Shown piece by piece: positions 37,131-47,612 of a stretch of 64,000 bases of DNA (the stretch's first letter is position 1; each line of letters begins with the position of its first letter). The notes beneath the pieces were generated by a model that saw nothing but the letters and a program-made list of their open reading frames with translations, did not search any database and was not told the DNA's origin. The stretch spans positions 106,057,384-106,121,383 of the forward strand of contig NC_133391.1 in assembly GCF_047511655.1 (NCBI RefSeq), in the 5' to 3' direction. Made by a program: the position numbers and the translations under genes. Origin of the DNA: Castor canadensis (Eukaryota; Chordata; Mammalia; Rodentia; Castoridae).

Positions 37131-37789
37131 TCCAAAGTTATCACATTTGTTGACTTCTTAATTTCTTAACTTATTTCTGTTGTGCAATATCTAGTAAGTG
37201 CAGACTATTATCAAACTTTTTGGGAAATAAAGGAAGGAATAATAAAATCATTAGATTCCAGGATTTTGTGATTGGGAAAGGAAAATAATACATGAGTACT
37301 ATGCCAGGTCAATCTAAAATGTATACATATTTTAATGGATATATCAACAAAATATGTAAAATTTAGATAGGCAGGAAATCACTTCTAGCTTTTCAGGTGA
37401 AACAAAGTTCATAAGGAAGGGTATTTGAAGATAGGATTAAAGAGTTGGTAGTGAGCATAGAATAATTTTTAATCATTGTATATTTAATTCATTATAGCAA
37501 TACGTCCTACAACTTGTGTATTCTTTTAGTTGTATTCACAGATACATGTCCAGTAAATACAAGTTATTTTTATCTTACTGTATGCCAGTTTCCCCATAGA
37601 ATGCTAACATTCTACTTCAAGATTTTCCAAACACTTTGATCATGCCTTTAGAAATAAGCATGTTTTATATCATGTCATACTACACACATATGTGTAAAGT
37701 CAGCTTAAAGTTTGACTGAACAGTATTTGTAACCATTGTGTGACTTGCTTTTTCATTTTTAATGAGCTATGTAAGTGAATCAAACAAAT
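37131..37789. other. AT-rich unique DNA, no gene seen
   Basis: Nothing recognisable on either strand. Confidence 0.5.
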
Positions 37790-38145
37790 CCTAAGTGTAC
37801 CACTTGACAGACTCATACATGGTGTGTGTACTAGGGCCTTGATGAAGATATAGAGCATTTCTAGGCTTCAGAATGCTGCCTCATGTCCCTTGCCGTCAAT
37901 GCCCTCGGAAGAGGTAACATTATTTAGAATAACGTTTATCAACATAATTAGTTTTGCCTGGTTTTAAATTGCATATGAGTGAAGTATCTGACTTCTTTTA
38001 ATCAACATTATGTCAGTGCTACATACATGCATTTATTAGGTGTTTGTTTTAGATAAATTGCTGATAATTTTTTAAATTGAGCTAGGATTCATGCACCATA
38101 GAATTCCTTATATGAAAGTGCACAATTCAATGGTTTTATAGGGCT
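37790..38145 (-). mobile_element. Ancient L1M-type 3' region, two pieces
   Basis: AGTTTTGCCTGGTTTTAAAT TGCATATGAGTGAAGTATCT followed by TTAATCAACATTATGTCAGTGC parallels the reversed 3' region of old mammalian L1 elements (GCCTGTTCTAGAATTGCATAT...). A second piece, ACCATAGAATTCCTTATATG AAAGTGCACAATTCAATGG (38095-38135), belongs to the same type of sequence but appears displaced. Confidence 0.5.
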
Positions 38146-38559
38146 TAGTGTGTGGGGCATGCTACTTTCTCTTGCACAGACTCAAAATTAACCAGAGGTG
38201 AGGCTTAGGGACTTCTCAGGTCCTTTCTGAGCATAAGCACAGCCTCAGGTGCATTCACAGCTTGCTGCACACATGAGGTCTTCTAGAGTCCCAGGGATGT
38301 ATCAGAACATTCCAAAGCTTCCTAGGATATAGCATTCTCCTGAATTTTCTTTTCAAGTTTTTTCTTTCTTTTTTTTAGACTATTGTTTTTTAACAAGGTC
38401 CCTGTTCCCTGTCCCCTGAGAAAGGGCCATTTTCTCAAGACAACCTACAATCAGGTCAAATAAAGCCAGTATTGTGAGTGTATTATTCCTGGGAACCATC
38501 AGAAAGGTCAAATAATGACAATTCTGTGGGAATGTGCTTTGAGGAAGCTCCAGTCAACC
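38146..38559. other. Unique DNA, no gene seen
   Basis: Somewhat less AT-rich than its surroundings. Nothing recognised. Confidence 0.45.
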
Positions 38560-38972
38560 CCCTCATTGGATACCCTCCAGTAGCTCCAATCTGCTGAATT
38601 TCCTGTGAGTGTGGCTTTTGTTTCCAAATGTACTGTAGGGTGGTATGGAGAAATGAGAATAAGAAAAGTTAAAATGTTGCAGAGTTTACTGTTTTTACCA
38701 AGATTCAGCCAGCTCCTTATTACTGCAAGCCTTTGTATAATTTCCAGAGTCCTGAAAATGTTGGTTCTGACAATTTTGCCATTGTTCTCATTGCTTCAAT
38801 TATGGGAAGAACTTTTAGAGATCCTTATTCCACTTTATTTTCTGACATTATTATTCTATTATTTTACACATTATTACATTTTAAGTTACTTTTATTGAAA
38901 CAATGGATACATTCCTGTTATTTAAACTCCCCAGTCTGATATTTTGTTATGGGAGTCCTAACAGATTAATAC
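38560..38972 (+). repeat. MLT1-type MaLR LTR
   Basis: The 3' end is clear: CATTCCTGTTATTTAAACTC CCCAGTCTGATATTTTGTTA TGGGAGTCCTAACAGATTAA follows the MLT1 ending (TTGTTTAAGCCACCCAGTCTG, TTGTTATGGCAGCCCTAGC). The left boundary is uncertain. Frames of 97 and 68 codons inside are chance. Confidence 0.6.
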
Positions 38973-41320
38973 AACTACTCTGTGTGTGTGTGTGTAAAGT
39001 GTTTCCATGTCTTTTCTTCATTTGATTTCCTCATTTCAGCAAAGTAACATTGTTTTCAATTAAGCATTATATGTCAGAGACACAAAACCCTAAATAACTT
39101 TCCACTCTCCGTGCCCCCACACAAGAACAATAGCAACAACTATTTTGGTGATAATTATTGTGTTTTTTAATTAAATGACTCTTTTTCTATACCCACTGGG
39201 TTTTATTCTGTGTTCTTAGTACTTTTCAAGTCTTCAGTAAAATGTTAAGACAACTGAGATAAGTTTTCCTTCTGACTTTCCTTTTCCCTATCCTATGAGG
39301 CAGCACTGACCCTATTTTTGCCTTAGGTTGGGCTACAGACTTCCCTGGGGAAGCAGACGGTTGTAGAGGTATGGCTCCATTTTTTTCTGCTTGACTAGTA
39401 CTTTTGAGTTGCTGAACCTTAGTGCCTCCAATTCTATGCTGAATTGGTTGTACTAAGAGAGGGTCATTTTCCTGGTTTGATTTGCTCCAGTAGTTTTAAC
39501 CCTATTTGAGTAGTGAGACTGCTCATTTTGGTTCAAATTATGTGCTCTATTGTAGATAGAAGACCATATAAGTGAAGGTTTACCCACTTTTTACTTTGAC
39601 CTGTAACCTGCAAGACTATTCCAACTGAGGTCACCATGGATGCTCAATAGTTTCAAGGTTTTAAGATCTATAAATCTCAAACACAGTAGTAAGAACTGCA
39701 TCTTCACTCAATCTCTTCACCAGTCAGATAGCTTTATATGGAGATTGTTTTAAGCAAAATTATTTCAAAAGAGGAAATATCTGAACAATAATTTTATCTC
39801 TTAAAACTATTTCTTCAGCTGTTTGTTTAGGTTATTTTGGTGGGAAGGACAAATTGTTTTCCTGTTGTATTAAACTGATTTCCCCCCTCATGTCATCTTG
39901 ATTTATGGGATGTTTTCATCCTTAATAGTTCAGACAAGTTATGGGCTGGAGATATGAAAAGTTGGCAGTGTTTCAAGGACATGGTTTCCACATGTGTCCA
40001 GCTCCTCTAGAAATGGATAACACAAAATTGGAAATAACCATATCAGAAAACTATAAAGCTTTTATTAACACTCTAAAAGTTTACATATTAATTTGTAACA
40101 TTTGTATTGAGCATGTGTGAGTTGTTAGTTTAGGCACTGACATTTACTGCTGTGGTTGGCTAAGACTCTATGCAGCAAAAAAGATAAATGACTGATTTTG
40201 AAATATCTCTGATATAAATAAATTTTGATTAAAAACATTTTAAAAGGTAATATAAATAAATCAGTAATAAACAAATTACTTCATAATACAACATCTGGGA
40301 CTTGGCAATGGGTATTTTCTTTATTACCACAGTAACAATTATAAGTGATGTAGATAGAATGGACTTTAAATGGCTCTGTCCTGATACTTGTTTAATGACT
40401 CATTAAGACTTGAAAAATAAAAAAGGCATCTGGAAGAGAGCTTCTATAGAATAGCTTCCATTATTTTGGTTATTTACTTTTTGATTTCACTTTTACCAGA
40501 GATGCTTAGAGTACACCATTTTCTTTGAAACCCTGTAGGCAATAAGGAATTCCCGATAGTTGTTTCTGTTACCTGTGAACTATAAGGAGGGGAAGGGAGG
40601 TGCTGTCCTGCTGTGCAGCTTCACAGTGGCTGATACCAAGTTCTGAGCATTCATAGACATCAGGTTCATGTTCAGAAGTGGTGAACTGTGTGGTAACCTG
40701 TGCCTTTTTTCCTCTCTGAGACAGAGTTTTACCAGCCATGGGAATCCTGACTAACATCCTGGACCTATTTTGATCAGTTGTGCTCACTTGGTAAAAATAA
40801 GACACTTGAAAATCCAAATTTGGATAAAGAACAAAAAAAAAATAAATATTTAAGTCTTTAAATAATGTTGCTTCAAGTTTCTTGAAACAATGAGCCTACA
40901 TGTCAATTTTAAAGGAGCGACTCCATTCAGTTTGAATTCAGTTCCACAAGGGTATAGGTATTGAGAAGGATATCCAAGAAGTGGCAGGCTGGATGGAGGA
41001 GTTTTAACTCTCAGTGCAGTCTAAGGTTGGCAAACTTGGGCTGACGTGTATAAAGTATAAAATTACACAGAGTAGACTGGTTAAAGTGAATTTAATTTGA
41101 GAGGTCTCAGTGCATATATTTACTTGAAAAGGCAGTGGGCCAAATGACCTTGTGATCTCTTCCAGATTTTTTTGTATACAATTTACTGGATATATGTAGT
41201 ATAGATAATAAGAAAAAGATAAAAATAGTAGCTAATTAAAAACATTTATTTTTTAAGATGTTAGAAGGACTCGGTTTGGGTTTTAAGCTAGGACACTATT
41301 TGTACTGTTATCCAGACAGA
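38973..41320. other. AT-rich unique DNA, no gene seen
   Basis: A short GT run at 38982-38995. Otherwise no repeat or gene recognised. The 82-codon minus frame at 40569-40817 has no known product. Confidence 0.5.
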
Positions 41321-41324
41321 ATAT

Positions 41325-41760
41325 ATAATAGATAGAATAGAAGAAAGCAAAAGGAAAGAAATGCTGGTGCATAGGGGCAGAGAAAGATCCAGCATGAGCA
41401 GACTGTGGTGGTTAAATAGAGCATCAGTGTGTCTTCAGCCATGGGAAGCTTTGAATGACCAGCTAAAAAGTTTGGGTCTGTTTGTACAGGAAGACAAATC
41501 CTACAGCAGTCATTTTTTAGCAGAAAGGGGAGATGGCAAAAGAAATGGCATTTTGGAAACTTATCAAGAATTGTTAAAAGTAAATGGAGTGAAAGTACAG
41601 AGGACAGGCTACTATAGAAATGAGGCATCAAAAAGCAAGATTCAAGTTAGGGATAGTGAGAATGAAAAAGCAACACAAGAGATGAATCGAGGTGTTATTG
41701 GAAGTATGGAGTTTTGTCAAACAGTGCTGTTAATAATAATATAGAAACTTGATATTGCTT
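41325..41760 (-). repeat. Possible L2 fragment
   Basis: Purine-rich with AAGCTTTGAATGACCAGCTA and GACAGGCTACTATAGAAATG AGGCA, which resemble the complement of the L2 body. The 127-codon plus frame and the 107-codon minus frame at this place match no protein family and are treated as chance. Confidence 0.4.
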
Positions 41761-41784
41761 GGGCTCTCTATATATGTGTAGATA

Positions 41785-41794
41785 TATGTACATA

Positions 41795-41859
<65 letters not shown>

Positions 41860-41860
41860 C
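41785..41860. repeat. (CA)n-(TA)n compound microsatellite
   Basis: CACACATACACACA... running into a TATATAAATATATATA tract. The Tyr-Ile and Thr-His frames crossing it on both strands are artefacts. Confidence 0.97.
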
Positions 41861-42107
41861 TTTTGTTCTGTTTCTCTAACAAGGAGTTTCATGTTGAAAA
41901 TGGGCAGAGTTTTAATTTGCAAAGTGAACAAACTGAGTGTGGCTGTAAGGCAGAAAAGAAATCTAACAGGTGTCTGGGTGCCCCTGCGAATTGCTAGGTA
42001 ATCTAGAATCTGAAGAGTGATCAGCTAAGAGGTAAGAAGACGTGGTAATTAGAATTAAGACTAAGGGAGAAATATTCTTTTTTTCTCATCTTCTCCACTG
42101 AAAAGCT

Positions 42108-42143
42108 CATCTACTTACTTGGTTTCATCTACTTACTTGGTTT
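42108..42143. repeat. 18-bp perfect tandem duplication
   Basis: CATCTACTTACTTGGTTT repeated twice head to tail with no mismatch. Confidence 0.97.
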
Positions 42144-43029
42144 CAATTTTCAAGTCTGGGAGCAGGATTTTTTTGCAAGGAAGGTCAGTGTCCTTTAGTC
42201 CTAAGAAAGATAAATGCAGGAGAATAACAGGGGATTCTAGACAGATTTGGGAAGTGGTCGTGTTGAGCAAATGGAAATCACGCAGTGGAGCACATGCATT
42301 CTCCAGGAGACCTGTTTCTGCAACATCTAGTATACTTTCCTTTGCCTGGAAGCTTGTGAAGATAAAGGAGATTGTGTAGGTGTTTATAGTTCCAGATCTG
42401 AGGGGCTTTACATTCCAAGCTTACATATAACTCTCAAGCTTCAGTTGCCCTGGGAGCACCCAACAACTTTCATGGGTAATGGTAAGAGACATGTTTCATT
42501 CCCTTTGTAATACAAACCATTGTTACTTGAAATAGAAAAATCAATCCATGCCAATAACTTCTAATCTATATGTGTAGCTAATGTCTCTCACCTTAGCCTC
42601 AGGCTAATAAATTCAATTACTTAGTAGAAATAATTACTTAAGTTACTTACAGACATCTTTATAGCAATCTAATCCAAAACAGGGTTCGTTGTCTAACCAC
42701 CCTTCACCAACCCTCAATAATTCTCTCCATTCTCCTATGGTTCCTATTTTAGAGAAGAGCACTCCTTCCTCCACTAATTCAAATCACCAAGCCTAGGATG
42801 TTCTTCCTAAAACTCTTTCCTTATTCAGACCACCACAGTACTTACCTAGGTAACTTTAATGGACATTGTATCTGGGCACCCTAGCTTACATTTCTCTCTT
42901 CTAACATTTCTTCTCTGAATTACAGAATTTGATGTCATTGCTCTGCTACTTTGAATCATTCACATTTTTTTCTCTTCCCCAAAAATGAACTTCAACTTCT
43001 CCACATAGAGTAGGAAGACTTCCCACTGG
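42144..43029. other. Unique DNA, no gene seen
   Basis: The 86-codon frame at 42119-42379 begins in the tandem duplication and has no recognised product. 42690-43030 is pyrimidine-rich and may be the upstream part of the L2 copy that follows. Confidence 0.45.
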
Positions 43030-43400
43030 GTCTCTTCTGACCTCTCTGGCCTCATCTCTACCTGTGTTTCCTTCACACTCTATATTGTGACCACTTTGAG
43101 CTGGTGTGATCTCATCATTTCAAGACTTTTATACAAGTAATTCCTTTTGCCTAGACATCCTTTCCAGTTGTATTGCTTGGTTAACTCTTATTTATTCTTC
43201 ATTACTCAGTTTAAAATTAATTTCCTCCAACAACCCTCCTTTAACCATTGATTGTCCATCCCAATGAATTTAAGGTAGATAACTCTTTGAAACTCTCACA
43301 GGTTGCTGTATGGCCAACAAAACATCTATCTCTGAAGTATTCTTGCACCTTGAGATGTCTGCATCTTTTTAAACTCTAATCTTTCATACATGCTAACCAA
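43030..43400 (+). repeat. L2 LINE 3' fragment
   Basis: L2 order: CACTCTATATTGTGACCACT, CCTTTTGCCTAGACATCCTT TCC, TTATTTATTCTTCATTACTC AGTTTAAAATTAATTTCCTC, CAACCCTCCTTTAACC. The 28-bp tandem duplication at 43371-43426 lies at its right end. Confidence 0.6.
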
Positions 43401-43426
43401 ACTCTAATCTTTCATACATGCTAACT
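43371..43426. repeat. 28-bp tandem duplication
   Basis: Two head-to-tail 28-bp units starting AAACTCTAATCTTTCATAC, differing only at the last base. Confidence 0.95.
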
Positions 43427-43589
43427 ATAGAAAAGGGAGGTTATATATTATTTTCATGGTGGTTATAATTATTACATGCCTGCAGCAGAACATGGACTAT
43501 AGCAGCTATTTAAAAACATGGTAGCAATAACTATTACCACTACTACTAATAAGATATTCTATTCTATTTTGTGTAGACATGGAGATGCC

Positions 43590-43715
43590 CCTTCCCAAAA
43601 AATAGTACAAGAAATTAGAAAGTAAGAATGAAGAAATTTATTGGGGGAGGGAGGAGGAAGGCCTAAATAATGTATATACATGTAAGTAAAAAACAAATAA
43701 AATTTAAAACAAAGT
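43590..43715 (+). mobile_element. Short L1 3' end
   Basis: GGGGGAGGGAGGAGGAAGGC then TAATGTATATACATGTAAGT and a terminal A-rich AACAAATAAAATTTAAAAC match the complement of the 3' terminus of the 47141 copy. About 100 bp, extremely 5'-truncated. Confidence 0.65.
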
Positions 43716-46039
43716 CAGAAAAAGAAATTTATTGAAATAAATGGTAAAACTGGCTATGACTTCTTGAATTCTTTCTTAGACTTATTTCACTACCCATTGC
43801 TAGAACTCAGTGCAACAAAAACCTTGTCTCTACTGAGATATCATTTAGGATGTAATAAAGTACATCATTTGGAGACATGGGTTTTCCAGATCAGCCTGAT
43901 ATGCTTGTCTTATGCTTATGTCAGTGCTGGTCCTCACCCTGTTTGGAAACAAGTTGCCACACATTTTCTGGCTCTCTCACCCTGTCAGAGGTAGTGATGG
44001 ATTCGGCATTGTAACAACCCACATATAATCACAATGAGGAAGGCTGGGTAACACTACAGCAAGCAGTTAAAAACAACCCCACTCCCTTGGAAACCATCCC
44101 CTGCCTCCTGCCACCCTGGCCTCTATTATCTTGGCACTGTTGGTTTACAGTTTTCTGGCTGCTCTTACTGCCAGCTCACTTTGGCTGTCATTGGCACACT
44201 ACACGTTTGGCAGGCTCTGTCCCCATTTACTGAGCTCCTCTGTGGAGCTGCCAGCCTTTGGTCAGAGGCTGCAGGGGGCACTTTGAAGCCCTTCCAAACA
44301 TTTGGGCCTATGGTTGGGATATTGGCTTGTTACAATGTGCACTTTCTCCACTTTTTTTCCATGACATGATGTATACTAGTTGGTTTCTAATTTTATTTCA
44401 GAATAGAAAGAAGAGAATAGGAAACATGTTTGACTTGACAAACTATAGTAACTCTACATCTGTTCCTATATCACACATTAATGCATTTCTCCCAAAGGAT
44501 AAGTTAATTATATTTAAAATAGAAATAATTTTAACTAAAGATACTTCTTGAAACTTTCAGAGAGAGATGATTGAAACCAAACAGAAAAATATCCTGTTGT
44601 ACATGGAATTTTGTATTTGTAAGCTAGCTTATTAATGTTGTTTTCCACCAGATCTGTTAGTTGTTTGGAAAATAAACCCACAACTATTCTCTATAGATAA
44701 CACAATCTCTCTCATTCGCTACTGCTGGCTTACTCCCAAACTGAAACCCTTCGGAGTTAATAAGCAGGGGGGTATTCTCTCATGGCATCACTCTTGGAGT
44801 TTGACTCAAAAAGAAAAGTGAACTGGCAACCTCTATACCAGCCAGCTAACTGCCTTTTTATGTTTGTTTTCTCTCTATTTAGGAACTCAGTACACAGCAA
44901 TGTTTAGAGAACAACTGGATGCCAGCATCATTAAATCCTCCCCTGTCCACACCCAACCAATCACACAGCACTACAAACCTGGTATTTATCACGATGGTTT
45001 CTCTTCACTCTTCAACAATCCCTTTTCTTCCCTTAGGGATGCAGGCTGGGTTGTATGTATGTCTCAATCTAGTCATCAGTAAAAAGTCTCAAACTGCTTT
45101 ACCAATATGATTTGGTCAATTCCAAAAATCCTTTAGATGGGCTTTTTGGTGAGCCAAAGCAATTTTGAGATATTCAATTTCCTGATGAATCATGGATCAA
45201 ATCTGAGGTAAATTTCTAGTCTTATTCCTTTTTACATTCATAGTTTGTAGGTGAATGACTGATTTTCACAGCATGGGGGATGATTTATACACAACTGAGA
45301 CACTTTGGAAAGTTATCATTTTTTTGAAACTATCATTTTTAAGTATATAAAAGGATACATAGAAAATGATTTTCTCAATGTCATTCTCTCCTCTGTTACT
45401 ACAGGCAACTGCATACTGTTTCAAAATATTTTTTCATTTAAAATTTTTAGGCTAAGACAGAATTATGAAACCATTAAGACTAGTGACTTTTTCATTTCTA
45501 GTACCATTTTTATTTATTTTTTTCATTTACTGTACCTGGCACATAGTACACAAGGAATTCTTGTTAAAAAAATTCCTGTTAAAAATTTTTGTTAAAATTG
45601 AATGGGTGAAAATCACAATAACATTAAGCTCCAAATAAAATCTAAATGACGTGAAGTCTCACCTGAAGTCTTCTGTAATTAAATCACAGCACAGACCAAC
45701 CATGATTTTCTTGTGTACCTTACTGCATAAATATTATTATACAGCATATCTGTTTTTATAATGTTTGCCATAATTTCATTTTCTGTTTTCAAGAGACTTC
45801 CTCACAACTTACAAGAAGCAGCCCTTGACTTCTTAGCACAATGAGTCCTGTATGCTTAATCCTCTGGTGTTTCCATGAGGATCCCTCCTTTTAGGAACAA
45901 TGGCTATGAAACTTAAAGTGGAGAGAAGTCTTAAAAAAAACAGGTACGAAATAACTTATAGAATGACTACTTCTAAGATTAGTTATGATAAAAAAAAGTT
46001 TAAGCTTCTAGGAAACCAATTTAATTATACTCTTTTACA
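43716..46039. other. Unique DNA, one GC-richer block, no gene seen
   Basis: 44085-44310 is visibly GC-richer than its surroundings (CCTGCCTCCTGCCACCCTGG, GCTGCAGGGGGCACTTTG), with open frames of 62 and 97 codons. No CpG cluster, splice pattern or protein family is recognisable. It could be a degraded LTR or other repeat. The remaining sequence is AT-rich without visible features. Confidence 0.4.
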
Positions 46040-46440
46040 AGATTTAGCAAACTGACAAATGGCATCATTACAACCTAGTGTTGGCAGTATGCTCCATTCA
46101 CCCCTTAGAGCTGGCTGCATACAAAAAATGCACAGACGAGTTCATCCTAAGAACTGCATCTGGCCCAGGCAGAAATCTCTTTAACAGTAATTGGCATGTC
46201 AGTGGGACTAGAAGAGCAGATGTCGCTTTGCAGTTTGGGGAATCTGCTCTAAAATCCACAGAAAACTTGGCTCTTGCAGCAACGATTGGACTTCACTACC
46301 TTGCTAACTCAAATAGAATGTGGAAAGCTCTAGTCCTGTCTCAGGCCAACCCCTGCCTCTCTAGTAAGACAGGAGTCTGTAGGAATGTGTTGTTTTGGCC
46401 TTTGGGGCTTTCAACCACAACTGACAAACAAAACCTATAG
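46040..46440 (+). other. Repeat-free stretch with 120-codon open frame
   Basis: A frame of 120 codons runs 46078-46440. The translation shows no signal peptide, transmembrane segment, zinc finger or other motif I recognise. The DNA is balanced and repeat-free, with TTTAACAGTAATTGGCATGTC-like factor cores. It could be chance, a conserved noncoding element or a fragment of an unknown exon. I do not call it a gene. Confidence 0.25.
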
Positions 46441-47140
46441 AGAACTATAAATGTAGGTAGGGAATGTAGAAGTGTGGGTGGATTGTCTCATTATCATCTC
46501 CGAATGAATAAAAACTGAGGTATGAAGAAACAAAATTCTTATTTCCTACACAACTTTGGTTTTCTTCGCTCATTCTAAGAAATAAACTTAGGAACTAGCA
46601 GCCTATTTCCCAGAAGGTTTTCTTTCCTCACGAAACAGTTTATGTGGGTCTGAGGTGTTAACCTCACTGTGGGAAAGCCATGAGATTAGTTTAAAGGGAG
46701 AAAATCATGCAGGGAGGCTTCTACACAGCCCTGCCTGCTAATGGGGCCTGCGAACTTCTTCATACCTATGCCCATGAGACACAGAGGGAATTTTTACAGA
46801 GTACTAGGAATCAGGCTCTCAGCACCCTCCCCCATTTCTGAAGTGACATCTATGGGCTCTTTTTCTGAAATTCCATATACATTCTTTTTGTGTGTGTGTG
46901 TCTTCAAACCTGTGGTGGTTTATTTAGGGATGTGAACAACAGTGTTGTTGCTGTAGAATCTAGAGACATAAAATAAATTAGAAGCTTATTTGTTAATTTT
47001 AAGAATACTTTTGCAGAACCTAAAATGAAAACTCAAATGAGAATTCTAGCCCACAACTTACACCTTGGAAGACTTGAGTGTCACAGTAATGGTGGCTTTG
47101 CAAACCAGTTGGAATGAGCACTTTGATGGATGTCCTCTGC
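46441..47140. other. Unique DNA, no gene seen
   Basis: A short GT run at 46890-46902. Nothing else recognised up to the poly-T of the L1. Confidence 0.5.
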
Positions 47141-47612
47141 ACTTTTTTTTTATTTGTTTATTTTTTTGTTCATTAATTCACATGTGCATACATTGTTTGG
47201 GTAATTTCTCTACCTTCCTCCTTCCCTCTCCCCTCCCCTCCTCAGTTTCAGGCAGGTCCTGTTCTGCACTTATCACTGATTTTGTTGAAGAAAAGACATA
47301 TGCATAATAAGAAAGACAAAGCGTTTTTGCTAGTTGAGTTAAGGATAGCTATACAAAAAGATTCCTACTATTGCTGTCATGTACCCATGTGTTAAACCCA
47401 TGTTGATTCAACTCTAACTGATCTTTTCATTGGTTCCTGATCCCCTGCTAGTGATAACCTGTCGTTTTAAGGTTTCTGTATTAGTTCCTCTGGAGTGGGG
47501 ACATCAAATGCTTTCATGTTTTGGGTTTTCTACCTATTTCTATATCTCCTGGGTGTGCTCTCCCCTTGTCATGTGATCCCAGTCCAACCACATTGCTGCA
47601 TTTGCCCTAGAT
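47141..47612 (-). other. L1 3' UTR and A-rich tail
   Basis: On the sense strand it follows the ORF2 stop at 47613 and holds a polypurine tract (complement of 47211-47243, CTACCTTCCTCCTTCCCTCT...). It ends in an A-rich tail. The TTTTGCTAGTTGAGTTAAGG motif (47326) recurs at 5619, 24764 and 61636 and is a family signature. Confidence 0.88.

Noticed and set aside
41695..42001. Opposite-strand frames rich in Tyr-Ile and Thr-His
   Set aside because: Both cross the CA/TA microsatellite.
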